Source: Oreohelix idahoensis (taxonomy: Eukaryota > Mollusca > Gastropoda > Stylommatophora > Oreohelicidae). From it: DNA of 64,000 nt. A program made the position numbers and the translations under genes. The stretch lies in contig JAMPIV010009918.1 of NCBI GenBank assembly GCA_024509875.1, forward strand, positions 49,759-113,758, read 5' to 3'. Under the pieces are notes generated by a model. The model was not told the DNA's origin. It saw nothing but the letters and a program-made list of their open reading frames with translations, and ran no database searches. Shown here piece after piece: positions 27,871 to 39,440 of the stretch (position 1 is its first letter; each line of letters begins with the position of its first letter).

Positions 27871-28686
27871 CTACAATGGACAAATGGAAAATTCCTGGGG
27901 GACCTGGATTTCGCAGATGATGTAGCATTCTTAAGTTCAACACCAAGACAATCCCAAGAAGCAATAAATAATTTGTGTCATCTCTCGGTTAAAATAGGTC
28001 TCCAAATAAATGCCTCTAAAACTAAAGCTATGAACTTTTCTAACGAGACCTTTGATATCATCTTGAACGGGGAAAAACTACAGAAAGTTGAAAGTTTCAA
28101 TTATTTAGGCAGTAAAATGACTCAGGATGGTGACACAACAAGAGAAATCCATACTAGAATTGCTTTGGCAGCTAGCGCCTTCAATAGATTATCTAACATT
28201 TGGAAATTACGATCATTGAATATACATACCAAGCTTCGTCTGTTTAATTCAAATGTTATCTCAGTGTTAACATACGGCTGTGAGAGTTGGAAAATAACAA
28301 AATCATTGGAGAACAAGCTGAATACATTCGAGAACAAATGTCTTAGAAAACTCATGAACATCAGTTGGAAAGAATTCAAGACTAATCGACAAATAAGAGA
28401 AGACTCTAGGCAGAAATATGTCTCCGACTATATAAGGAAAAGACGATGGTCATATATCGGTCATGTCCTACGAATGCAAAACAACAGAATACCACTACAG
28501 GCGCTCACTTGGGTTCCTGAGGGTAAGAGGAAAAAAGGAAGACCAAAAGAAACACTCAGAAGAACAATAATAAGAGAAGGAAGAACGGTGGGCCTAAATA
28601 ATGTGCAAGAGCTAAGAGGAGTGGCGTCACAACGAACAACCTGGAGAGCACTGGTTTCTGCCTTATGCGCCGTGTTTGGTGCTTAA
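27871..28686 (+). CDS. C-terminal reverse transcriptase frame of LINE3
   Basis: The longest intact LINE frame in the window, about 272 codons from the truncation point to TAA. It starts inside RT, just before the catalytic box (GDLDFADDVAFLSS). It continues through the thumb-like region (KIGLQINASKTKAMNF, SFNYLGSKMTQDG), a CESW block, and the C-terminal RRWSYIGHVLRM and GKRKKGRPKETLRRT. The ATG at 27823 is outside the element and chance. There are no stops, so the copy is young, but it lacks endonuclease and half of RT and cannot be functional. Confidence 0.85.
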   Translation, partial: LQWTNGKFLGDLDFADDVAFLSSTPRQSQEAINNLCHLSVKIGLQINASKTKAMNFSNETFDIILNGEKLQKVESFNYLGSKMTQDGDTTREIHTRIALAASAFNRLSNIWKLRSLNIHTKLRLFNSNVISVLTYGCESWKITKSLENKLNTFENKCLRKLMNISWKEFKTNRQIREDSRQKYVSDYIRKRRWSYIGHVLRMQNNRIPLQALTWVPEGKRKKGRPKETLRRTIIREGRTVGLNNVQELRGVASQRTTWRALVSALCAVFGA

Positions 28687-28708
28687 AGAATTTATTATTA
28701 TTATTATT
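27871..28708 (+). mobile_element. LINE3-type non-LTR element, 5'-truncated
   Basis: 838 bp ending in an (ATT)n tail. A perfect 12-bp target duplication ACCTCTACACCT lies at 27859-27870 and 28709-28720. Only the C-terminal RT half survives. Confidence 0.9.
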
Positions 28709-28763
28709 ACCTCTACACCTCACGGTAGAAGGGGAACGACTAAGTAAGTAAGTTACCACACTG

Positions 28764-29218
28764 ATGACAAATTTACACAGACCATAAGTCTTTCAAATTT
28801 CCTCCACTGTATGGTTATACACAGGTATGCATCGACTGTCCCATGTAGATGTCTGTCTCAAAGTGTGGGTTATCTCCAAAGCATGTACTTATTGTTGACA
28901 CTTTTGCACGTGCATTAGTGAGAATTTGTAAGTTATGTTCCTCAACCCTTGGAAATCTCTCAAACGTAGACAAACTGTTGATATTTGTCTCAGGGACTGA
29001 CCGCTGTCTGATCCCGAAAAGGCCGTGATTAGACTGGAGCTCTCTTCACGAAATTATCTTCTGGTAACAAGTGTGTTTCATGCTACTAAGCTTGATTTAA
29101 TGAATTTACGTCGTGCCATGCACGTTTTGAGTAGATGAAGTCACTTCATGCACTGACGCATTGAGTAACTGAAATTGGTTCAGGCTATACGGTTTCGAGT
29201 GATTTGAGCTTCATATAT
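28764..29218. other. No gene recognised
   Basis: No repeats or frames of note. It ends in a short TA run before the Tc1-like element. Confidence 0.35.
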
Positions 29219-29576
29219 ATACAAAAGTTAAGGGCCGCCATTCAGTTTAGACAAGGTTTATATAATTGATTGGCAAACTGTAAAGACAAGTGAAAATGTC
29301 ATTAAAACTGAGCTCAGAGAAATGTGTATACATTTCTGTGTGCACTAGGTTAATTTTTTTTAATGTCCAAAAACTGGGTCACTTTAACTCGCACGTGAAA
29401 ATTGCCATTGTTGCTGCAAAAACTCGTGGTTTTTGCAACACGCCCCACTAGTTCAAAAGGTGAAAAAGTGAGTTGAATTTGAATGCACGTGGAAAATGAT
29501 CATCGGTAAAGAGTGTTCACCGTTGGTTGGCAATAAATCAGTATGACAAGTGGTCGAAATGATCACTTCATTAGCC

Positions 29577-30480
29577 ATGCCACCAAGGAGAAGTCTCAGC
29601 ACTGTAGACCGTGGTCGAGATGTACAGCGCAAATAACGCTGTGAAACCCAACGCCCTAATAATATCTGGCCTTTGGCCGGGATCATGTGTCTAGACACAG
29701 GGACCGGTAGAGTGACATTCATGTGTCATTAGGTCCTTTGTGTGAGAACACAGTAGATCACTAGGTGACACATTTTGTCATTGGGTCTTCTTGTGTTGGG
29801 ACATGTGGTCTTGACCAGAGCCGGGTTTGGGGCGGGGACAATGCGACCTCATGCGAGGAAAAGATATGCGACCTCAAGCGAGAAAAAAAAAAAAAAAAAA
29901 GCAAATAACGCTGTGAAACCCAACGCCCTAATATCTGGCCTTTGGCTAGGATCATGTGTCTAGACACAGGGACCGGTACAGTGACATTCATGTGTCATTA
30001 GGTCTCTTGTGTGAGAACACAGAAGATAACTACGGTGACACATGTTGTCATTGGGTCTTCTTGTGTTGGGACATGTGGTTTTGGCCGGGGCCGGGTTTGG
30101 GCCGGGACAATGCGACCTCATGCGAGGAAAAAATATGCGACCTCAAGCGAGGGGAAAAAAAATGTGTGAGAACACAGAGGATCACAACAGTGACACAGTT
30201 TGTCATTGGGTCTTCTTGTGTTTGGACATGTGGTCTTGACCAGAGCCGGGTTTGGGGTGGGTACCAATGCGACCTCATGCGAGGAAAAAATATGCGACCT
30301 CATGCGAGGAAAAAAAAAAAAAGACCGTGGTCGAGCCATGGCATGGATTCAGGAAGGTCAATCTGTTCGTCATGTTGCAAAACGTTTAGCAGTGTCCCAC
30401 TCTACCATTCAGAGACTTCTTGAGAAATTTCAAGCTACCGGACATTTGGAAAATCAACCCTGCTCACGAAGATTTATATA
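29577..30480 (+). pseudogene. Tc1-type transposase N-terminus, split and truncated
   Basis: The start ATG at 29577 opens MPPRRSLSTVDRGR, cut at 29619. The protein resumes at 30322 with DRGRAMAWIQEGQSVRHVAK, a helix-turn-helix of the Tc1/paired type (SVRHVAKRLAVSHSTIQRLL), and stops after SRRFI at 30480. The second DNA-binding half and the DDE catalytic domain are absent. The repeated DRGR is coded by the target duplication of the inserted retroposon. It would have bound the terminal repeats, and cannot catalyse transposition. Confidence 0.85.
29620..30321 (+). mobile_element. A-tailed retroposon, three head-to-tail units
   Basis: Flanked by a 14-bp duplication AGACCGTGGTCGAG at 29606-29619 and 30322-30335. 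Unit 1 (29620-29899) and unit 2 (29900-30162) both begin AGCGCAAATAACGCTGTG or a part of it, and end GCGACCTCAAGCGAG followed by A runs (18 and 8 A). Unit 3 (30163-30321) is 5'-truncated, starts TGTGTGAGAACACAG and ends in 13 A. No clear A/B box promoter is seen, so calling it a SINE is tentative. Confidence 0.75.
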
Positions 30481-30537
30481 AACTTCGTCTAAACTGAATG
30501 GCGGCCCTTAACTTTTGTCCAGTTATATATATATAAA

Positions 30538-30680
<143 letters not shown>

Positions 30681-30943
30681 GGCTGCACCGAATATTCGAT
30701 TCGGTGCCGAATAGTGCATTAAATGAACTATTCGTATTCGGCCGAATAGTACGCTGCCATCAAATACGAATAGTAAATTTAGGTCAACTCGCGGCGTGAT
30801 AATTTTAGACCCAGAAAGTAGGCTGACTTTAAGTTTCAATAGGTCCCGCTACTAACTCAACACACCACGCCTTGCCATGTATACTTTAGCGTGTAGCGGG
30901 TTGCATCCGCTAACTAGGCGAGGGAACAAAGTCGTGGACAATA

Positions 30944-31260
30944 GACAAGGCAGAGGCAACGAAAGTACATCAAGCCATCGGCAAAATGGTGGCACTAGAC
31001 ATTCAGCCATATTCTATCGTGCAAGATGTCGGTTTCGTGTCTGAGATACACAATGCCAAGCAGGAAATTTTTTAACTGACATAATTATTCTTAACATGTA
31101 TGGCTAATATCCAGGGCTAATATACAGCACAATATCTCGCCGCGCCTCCAACAAGAGTCCCATGTGAACGTCTGTTCAGCACTGCCGGCAACACGTTTTC
31201 AGATAACAGATGTTGTCTTTTGGCAGAGAATGTTCAGAGACTCGTTTTTTTTTTAAACGC
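30944..31260 (+). pseudogene. hAT transposase fragments
   Basis: The first fragment (30944-31060) reads KVHQAIGKMVALDIQPYSIV followed by QDVGF, matching the start of the catalytic region of ZBED/hAT transposases. The second (31154-31260) reads RVPCERLFSTAGNTFSDNRC and on to LLAENVQRLVF, the C-terminal hAT dimerisation domain. The middle of the protein is deleted. The known role of the full protein is cut-and-paste transposition. This copy is dead. Confidence 0.8.
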
Positions 31261-31686
31261 CAATGCATGTTTCATGCAGCAATTTAAAAAGTGATTAATG
31301 GCTATATGCCGTATTTTTTGTACTTACTTACTTAGTCGTTCCCCTACTACCGTGAGGTGTAGAGGTTTGGAAGAGAGAGCGCCAGACTATCCTATCGGCT
31401 GTCTTCCTCCTGGCCTGGTTCCATTCTAGTCCTCGGTCCTTCAAAGATTGTCTAATGTTGTCCTCCCAGCGGACTCTGGGTCGTCCTGGGGGTCTAGATC
31501 CCTGGCTCTTTGTTTCCCATGCTTGTCGTGGTAGCCGATCTTCTCCCATTCTGCAGACATGGCCAAACCATCTTAGTTGGGACTGTTCTACTTGGGTCTG
31601 CAGGGGGTGGTATTTTAGGCCTTGACGTATCGTCTGGTTGCGGACCATGTCTCTTCTTGTTACTTCAACCACCTTCCTCAGATACC

Positions 31687-33539
31687 TTCTTCTTCTTCTT
31701 CTTCTTGCGATCGCATCTTTGATGTTTACACCGTCAGACGAGTTCTCATGATGAATTCGACTGTTGTTTGAAGTTCCTCTTTAGCTCCATATAGCTTTGA
31801 GTTTAGTGTTGAGTCATTGGGCCAGTATATCTTTCTTAACTGGTCATACAGAGGACAATCCTGTAGAACATGCTCAGCAGTTTGTTCGTTTAATCCACAT
31901 GTGCACAGTGGTGAAGCAGACAATCGTAGCTTGTGCATGTGTTTATTCAGTTTGTTATGCCCTGTCCTGAGGCGAAAAATAGTTATCTGTCCCTGCCGGT
32001 CGAGAGTGTGATAGTCGTCTTTGGGTTGGTTCTGTTCTCTTCTGATAGTCTGGATAGCTCTCTTTTTCTCAAAGTATGTGACTTCATTATCTTCTTGTTC
32101 ACATTCTCCTCCCTTTTTCGCAAGTTTATCTGCCTTTTCATTTCCGGGTACACCACAATGAGATGGTACCCACTGAAGTATGGTTCTCTTTTTGGCAGCT
32201 ACCTTGTTTAGTTCATTTCTCAGATGCGGGAGTTTACCACCCTTGACAGCTTGCAGGACAGACAGTGCATCTGTGAGGATGACTACCTGGTGGCAGTCAG
32301 AGTTGGTGTTATAAATCATATTTGCAGCTTGCTCTAGAGCTTGAACCTCAGCTGTATAGTTGGAACAGAATTTACCAGTGGGAATGTACCTAGTCTCATA
32401 GTGGTTGTCAGGATATGAGATAAAGATACCAGCACCTCCATTCCTAACAACATTAGTTGCTGATCCATCTGTATAGGCATGTATCCATGATTGATCGGGA
32501 TAGCTTTCTTGGATCATACTCAATGTAGCAGTTCGTTTTTGCAGATCATTATACTCACATCCACTTGTGAGACCACTGACTGATGTATTAATTTGGAGGG
32601 CATTGCTGGCCTGCTCCCATGGTACAGGGTGGGCTTCAGTGGTGTTGTCTTCATGGATAGGTCTTCTTGATGCTGTCTTTTAAGTCTTTTTCCCCGATGC
32701 ACAAAGCTGCTACGCTTTAGACGTCCCAATGCCAGATCATCTAGTCTTGCCTTCATTGGGTGCGTTGGCATACTGTTGTACTTTTCCATCTGGATCATGG
32801 TTTTTGTGTCTCTTCTATGGGATAATGTCTGTAATCCAGCAACCTTCTGCATCTCTGATATTGGTGTAGTTTTCATGGCTCCTGTAATGAGCCTGAGAGC
32901 TTGATTTTGCACCTTGTCCAAAGACTGCAGATGTGAGTTAGCAGCTGATGACCATGCTGCTGAGCTAGACTCTAAGTGTGGTCTAATTACTCCATTATAA
33001 ATCTTCTTTAGATTTCGTTCATTTGCTCCCCAGTTGGTACCTGCTAATTTTCTGAGTATGCCTAGTCGTCTTCGGGCCTTTCCTTCTGCATTTTCAATAT
33101 GCTTATTCCATGTAAGCCTTTGGTCAAATGTCACCCCAAGATAGGTGGGGTAGCTTTCTTCCTTGATCATGGTTGTCCATAGGTGTGTGTTAGCTGCTTT
33201 GTCCTTGGGGGCGAGGGAGAACAGTGTTGTGGAGGTTTTGTCTGTGTTTATTGTGATAAGCCATTTCTCTGCCCATGACACTAGCATGTCTGCTGCCCGC
33301 TGCATTCTATGATTTGCTGTGGTGACGTTTTCATCAGCGCACTAGAGTACTAGGTCATCTGCATATAAGGCAGCTTTCACTCCTGCGGGGAGATCTTTCA
33401 CCAGGTCATTGATGTAAACAAGGAAGAGTGTTGGGGAAATTACTCCTCCTTGAGGTACCCCCTGATGGAGCAACACTTTTCTGCTCTGCAGACCGTCAAG
33501 AGTGACTCTAGTTCTCCTGTTATGCAAGTATGACTGGAT
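31687..33539 (-). mobile_element. LINE2-type element with RNase H, inserted in LINE1 copy b
   Basis: A 10-bp target duplication CTCAGATACC lies at 31677-31686 and 33540-33549. A (GAA)n tail is at 31687-31708. It is 5'-truncated inside RT. RNase H downstream of RT places it in the I/Jockey-type group of LINEs rather than with LINE1, 3, 4 or 5. The local name LINE2 is mine and does not mean the L2 clade. Confidence 0.9.
31726..33527 (-). pseudogene. RT - RNase H of LINE2, two breaks
   Basis: 33527-33342 carries RT motifs QGVPQGGVISPTLF and LYADDLVL, then an in-frame TAG at 33339-33341. 33305-32520 continues in the same frame (INTDKTSTTLF, YLGVTFDQRLTWNKHI, and a C-terminal part). A frameshift near 32530 leads into 32523-31726, the RNase H domain with HAYTDGSA, SNYTAEVQALE, LTDALSVLQA and WVPSHCGVPGNEKADKLAK, so the D-E-D-D type residues are present. 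A CCHC-like cysteine motif (CTCGLNEQTAEHVLQDC) closes the protein. Two defects in about 600 codons suggest a fairly young insertion. Confidence 0.88.
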
Positions 33540-34236
33540 CTCAGATACCTCATTTCTGAGGTTTGGATCTGGCCTTTATGGGTTGTAGTCATTGCTCATG
33601 ACTCGCATCCACACGTCAAGACTGGGACATACGTGGAGAGGTATACAGCCATCTTGGTTTTCTTACCAACCTCTCTCTTGCTGAGGAATCCTCGATTTAT
33701 GGCCTGAAAAAGTCTCCCAGCTGCTGCTTTTCGAGTGGCCAACTCTTCTTTGATGCCCCCCTTTCGGGCTATAATAGCTCCGAGGTATTTAAAGTGGTCG
33801 ACCTGCTCCAGGACCTGTTCTCCCAGCTTAATCTGATGTCTTCTTTCTTCTCGTGATATCACCATGGATTTTGTTTTAGAGCTGCTTATGACCATCCCTC
33901 TCTTCTCCAGCTTTTCCTTCCAGACTTGCAGGTTGGATTGGAGATGTGCCTCTGATTTAGCAATCAGGGCAACATCATCAGCAAATGCCAGCTCCGAAAT
34001 ATAGACCTGTCTCATCTTCCAGTACCCCACTAAATACTTTCTTGTTCTCTCCTTACAGTATTTTTTGTAACGCTGCATAATTAATAAAAATGTCAGTAGA
34101 CCTATAGAACACAACTTTTTATGCCCCAACATTCACTCACTATTCGCATTCGGCCGAATAGTAAAAACAACTATTCGGTGCAGCCCTAAAATATATATAT
34201 ATGCGAATCGACTTGCGCGTGTTAGAATAAATAAAA

Positions 34237-34497
34237 AGGGAAACCCGAGGCCTGTAAACAGTAAATAAATAATAATATGCACATAAAGGTATGTTTCAGG
34301 CACTCGTGAGAAATAAAGAAGTAGAAACCCAGACAACAGAGAAACAACAGAAGTGAGAGGCTTACCGCAGAATCTAACCCAGACCTTCTGAACGGCACCA
34401 TCGCATTGCAACGGAAGCGAATCGCACCATAATCTCTACCAACTAGGCACCATAAAAATAGTGCTTCGTGGACTGTTTACAGGCCTCGGGTTTCCCT
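34237..34497. mobile_element. Inverted-repeat element (MITE-like)
   Basis: 261 bp bounded by 26-bp perfect inverted repeats (AGGGAAACCCGAGGCCTGTA and on, 34237-34262; inverse at 34472-34497). The interior includes GGCACTCGTGAGAAATAAAG and GACAACAGAGAAACAAC, similar to the fold-back arm at 18811. No target duplication or class could be fixed. Confidence 0.75.
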
Positions 34498-34571
34498 CTT
34501 CAGTTAAATGTTTATACAATACAAAACCGATCGCCTGTCCTGCATTGTTCTCATTCTTCTATCATCTAATA

Positions 34572-34746
34572 CAGGGTTCTTAACCTTTTTTGCTCATGGC
34601 CCCCTTCTGAGCCTCATTTACCTCTATGCCCCCCTACCCCCATAGTCGCTGTTAGCTGGAAAAGGTACTTTACCATCTTACTGTGGCTCCCTAGAAATAT
34701 GGCATGGCCCTTCTGGGGGCAATATGGCCCACGTTGAGAACCACTG
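34572..34746. mobile_element. hAT-type MITE with perfect 8-bp target duplication
   Basis: 175 bp. Ends CAGGGTTCTTAACC and GGTTCTCAACG (inverse orientation) resemble Charlie-type hAT termini. ATCTAATA is duplicated exactly at 34564-34571 and 34747-34754. Non-coding; it would depend on a hAT transposase supplied in trans. Confidence 0.9.
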
Positions 34747-34754
34747 ATCTAATA

Positions 34755-35384
34755 GACACAGTACTAAGGTCTTTGTCTTGTGTAATCTTACCTATACTGT
34801 ATAATAGGGAGATCACAGAAGTGATTGCGTCATTAATTAAGCTGGATCGTTCCTAGGTACATATCCGGTGTTACGTGTTAAAAATCGCGCTAATGACCCA
34901 TGTCCGCAACGCACTGTTTTTGTGGTGCCTAGATGATAGAAATGATAGTTCGATTCGCTAATTCTGCGATTCGTGTAAAACCACATCCTAGCTGTATTTA
35001 GTAACAAGACTTCCTCTGTGATTCTCTTCCATATGGCTTAGTCTCGCAAGTCCTTTGTTTCTGACAGCCCCGGTTGGCCATGGTATTGTATACACGTGTA
35101 GTGACACTCTCTTTGTTTAAACAGGACTTTTACGTCATCGACAATATTGCAATGGCTCGCGCTGTATAATAGATGTCTAACGAACCAGTTATTTTGTAAA
35201 AGATAACGTTCCATCAAAGTGCATAGATGGGAAGTATACAAAGTGTGGTTAAAGAATACTGACAGAGCAAAGAGCGGAAAAATAAAATGAAAACGATGAT
35301 GAAAAATGTAAAAGACGATGAAAGAATAGCATTACTTCATTACACACGGCAATAACAATCAAGACTCGTGTAGTTCCAAGGAGG
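34755..35384. other. No gene recognised
   Basis: No convincing coding or repeat feature. Confidence 0.35.
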
Positions 35385-35545
35385 GGGCTCTGAAGAGACT
35401 GCACCTTGCAGCATGACGTACATGGCGACTAATGAGGTTGTTCATGGAACTGGCAATCTCATCATGCAAAAAATATTGCCACATGAACCACTGCTGCAAG
35501 AGCATGTGAATGATTGGTGCAGGTTTCATGCAGGGGAAGGGGGGG
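35385..35545 (+). repeat. Dispersed repeat D, copy 4
   Basis: GCATGACGTACATGGCGACTA, GAGGTTGTTCATGGAACTGG, ATTGCCACATGAACCACTGC, CAAGAGCATGTGAATGATTGG, then GTGCAGG. Shortly beyond the inner end a TA microsatellite takes the place that the 23-bp and 70-bp arrays occupy next to copies 2 and 3. Confidence 0.6.
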
Positions 35546-35604
35546 GGGCAGATTGTGGCTCCGTAAGGAGCGCAAAGAAATGATGATAATGATGAATAAC
35601 TTAC

Positions 35605-36772
<1,168 letters not shown>

Positions 36773-38043
36773 CCTCATCATCGTTGTCCTGAATCATCAT
36801 CATCGTTGTTCTTAATCCTCATCATCGTTGTCCTTAATCCTCATTGTCCTTAATCCTCATCATCGCTGTCCTTAATCCTCATCATCGTTGTCCTGAATCA
36901 TCATCGTTGTCCTTAATCCTCATCATCGTTGTTCTTAATCCTCATCATCGTTGTCCTTAATCCTCATCATCGTTGTTCTTAATCCTCATCATCGTTGTCC
37001 TTAATCCTCATCATCGTTGTTCTTAATCCTCATCGTTGTCCTTAATCCTCATTGTCCTTAATCCTCATCATCGTTGTTCTTTTTGCTCTTCATCGTTGTC
37101 CTTAATCCTCATCATTGTTGTCCTTAATCATCATTATCCTTAATCCTCATTGTCTTTAATCCTCATCATTGTTGTCCTTAATGCTCATCATTGTTGTCCT
37201 TAATGCTCATCATCGTTGTCCTTAATCCTCATCATCGTTGTCCTTAATCATCATTATCCTTAATTCTCATTGTCCTTAATCCTCATCATTGTTGTCCTTA
37301 ATGCTCATCATTGTTGTCCTTAATGCTCATCATCGTTGTCCTTAATCCTCATTATCGTTGTCCTTAATCCTCATTGTCCTTAATCCTCATCATTGTTGTC
37401 CTTAATGCTCATCATTGTTGTCCTTAATGCTCATCATCGTTGTCCTTAATCATCATTATCCTTAATCCTCATTGTCCTTAATCCTCATCATTGTTGTCCT
37501 TAATGCTCATCATTGTTGTCCTTAATGCTCATCATTGTTGTCCTTAATGCTCATCATTGTTGTCCTTAATGCTCATCATTGTTGTCCTTAATCCTCATCA
37601 GTGTTGTCCTAAATGCTCATCATTGTTGTCCTTAATGCTCATCATCGTTGTTCTTAATGCTCATCATCGTTGTTCTTAATGCTCATCTTCGTTGTCCTTA
37701 ATCCTCATCATCGTTGTCCTTAATCCCCATTGTCCTTAATCCTCATTGTCCGTAATCCTCATCATCGTTGTTATTAATCCTCATAATTGTTGTCCTTAAT
37801 TCTCATTGTCCTTAATCCTCATTGTCCTTAATCCTCATCATCGTTGTCCTTAAAGCTCATCATTGTTGTCCTTAATCCTCATCATCGTTGTCCTTAATCC
37901 TCATTGTCCGTAATCCTCATCATCGTTGTTATTAATCCTCATAATTGTTGTCCTTAATCCTCATCATTGTTGTCCTTAATCCTCATAATCGTTGTCCTTA
38001 ATGCTCATCATCGTTGTCCTTAATGCTCATCATCGCTGTCCTT
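36773..38043. repeat. 1.27-kb minisatellite, 22-bp and 16-bp units
   Basis: Main unit TCCTCATCATCGTTG TCCTTAA (22 bp) with a shorter form TCCTCATTG TCCTTAA (16 bp) lacking the second CATCATCG step, and variants GCTCAT, ATTGTTG, GTTCTTAA. About 60 units in patterns that themselves repeat (for example around 37.13-37.45 kb), pointing to stepwise duplication of blocks. Confidence 0.95.
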
Positions 38044-38446
38044 CAGCTCACCAAGGAGCATAGGCCTTCAATAAACGTATGCTTAGCCCTCCTGTCTCGT
38101 GCCATCAGCTCAAGGTTTTTCCCACGTCTTCGTCATTATTCAAATACTAGTGTAAAAGCCCGTCATAAGACGGGAATTCAATTCAAAAGCACCAATACCT
38201 AACGGCAATTTTACTTATTCAAAAATATTTTTTTTAAACCACTGTGCATCACCGTAGTTCTATAAATATTTTTGTGCACACCGTCATTTTCGCACTTGTC
38301 TTTGTCGAGTGTTACTATTTTCGGGGAGAACATATAAGGTAAACAATACAATTAATGTCTAACTTTCAACCAAAGTTGCATCCCTTAGCGTTAGTGACAG
38401 AAAAAGCTGGGATTTTATATATATTGATGATTCAGTTTCTGTCTCC

Positions 38447-38580
38447 AGCTCTCTTCTCCGTGTGTTCTCCCTTCTCCGTGTGTTCTTTCTTATAACTGTG
38501 TTCTCTCTTCTCTCTGTGTTCTCTCTTCTCCATGTGTTCTCTCTTCTCACTGTGTTCTCTCTTTTCCGGGTGTTTTTCAG
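38447..38580. repeat. Short TGTTCTC-based minisatellite
   Basis: About seven degenerate copies of an 18-19 bp unit (CTCTCTTCTCCGTGTGTT). The minus-strand frame 38359-38904, with repeated RRENT, is produced by this array and is not supported as a gene. Confidence 0.85.
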
Positions 38581-38589
38581 TCTGTCTCT

Positions 38590-39440
38590 ACCTTTTTTTA
38601 GGGGTGTTTGTGATGCCAGGTACTGGTAGTACCTCTGGTGAAGGAGCTGGCATGCCCTTTTCAGGGCAGCTCGCCCACCTTTGGTCCAAATCTGGTATCC
38701 AGATATCACCTGTGGCTCCTCGTAGCTGTCAGCATACGACAGCAACCACCAACATCCCCCCCCCTCCCTCCCTCGCAACGGCTTTAACAGGCCGGCTAAA
38801 CCAGGTGAGGGTAGCCGACTGGTTATAAACCTTCGGTGAGTTAGGGTCTGCCTACCCATGCATGCGAAGACTGGATTCGATAGAATGCGCGGAAGAAACC
38901 ACATGTTGGTTCAACGGGCATTACGGCGATTACCAGCAACGCGTTGAGGAGCGAAAAGAGCACGGCGAGGCACGTAGAAAGCCCTGGTCATCCACTGCAC
39001 CTGACTTCATCTCCAGTCGTCCTGACTTGTTTTGCCATTGGCTTCAGATGAACCCAGGCGAGAGAGTCAGGTCGAGGAATTGCGCAACTCTTAAACACTT
39101 TAAACCAAATCACTGCGCAAGTCACTCTTTCATCCACTCATCCATCCACTCACAAGTGCTGTGGCGATGGGCGAGCGGCGAAGCGGCAGTCGTGGGTACG
39201 CTGGCAGTCGTAGTCGCAGACATACACACAGGCGGCTCAGGCCATATGGTCGTCTTCCACTCGGCAGCCCCATAAGTAACTGAGCAGCCCTCTTCAGGAA
39301 AGCACTGCTCACCTCCATGGCATGAGGAAGGGGCTAGAAAAGGTGCCATAAACATTGCCTGCTCCACCATTACCTAACCAGCTTACCGCGGTTGGTGGGT
39401 ACCTGTTGAGTTATTTTATATTCATAGAGGGGGAGTTAAA
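38590..39440 (+). other. Possible 5' region of a LINE, uncertain
   Basis: The stretch is more GC-rich than its surroundings. It contains GGAAGGGGCTAGAAAAGGTG, CATTGCCTGCTCCACCATTA and CTTACCGCGGTTGGTGGG, phrases I associate from memory with 5' leaders of invertebrate LINEs. No RT or endonuclease follows. Several 60-137 codon frames overlap on both strands, and none can be preferred. Confidence 0.25.

Larger units (their letters stand above)
27857..28751 (+). mobile_element. Very short LINE1 3' tail, split by LINE3
   Basis: Only about 45 bp of LINE1 3' end (ACCTCTACACCT, then CACGGTAGAAGGGGAACGAC and a TAAG tail). It is flanked by a 12-bp target duplication GTTACCACACTG at 27845-27856 and 28752-28763. 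LINE3 inserted within it. Confidence 0.8.
29219..30520 (+). mobile_element. Tc1-like DNA transposon, internally deleted
   Basis: Terminal inverted repeats of 32 identical bases, beginning ACAAAAGTTAAGGGCCGCCA, at 29221-29252 and 30487-30518. TA-rich flanks agree with TA targeting, but exact ends are blurred by microsatellite DNA. The interior carries only the N-terminal DNA-binding part of a transposase, fused almost directly to the right terminus, so it is a deletion derivative. A retroposon cluster later split the gene. Confidence 0.85.
31323..34057 (-). mobile_element. LINE1-type element, copy b, inserted in the hAT and split by LINE2
   Basis: A 12-bp target duplication GTATTTTTTGTA lies at 31311-31322 and 34058-34069. 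The TAAG tail is at the left end (minus strand). Left part 31328-31676 codes for the C-terminal domain (RWFGHVCRMGED, RWEDNIRQSLKDRG). Right part 33550-34057 codes for RT from the catalytic box (ELAFADDVALIAKSE) to YLGAIIARKGG. It is 5'-truncated inside RT. Confidence 0.9.

Noticed and set aside
38359..38904. 181-codon minus-strand frame with RRENT repeats
   Set aside because: The repeat part is the TGTTCTC minisatellite and the rest has no recognisable motif.
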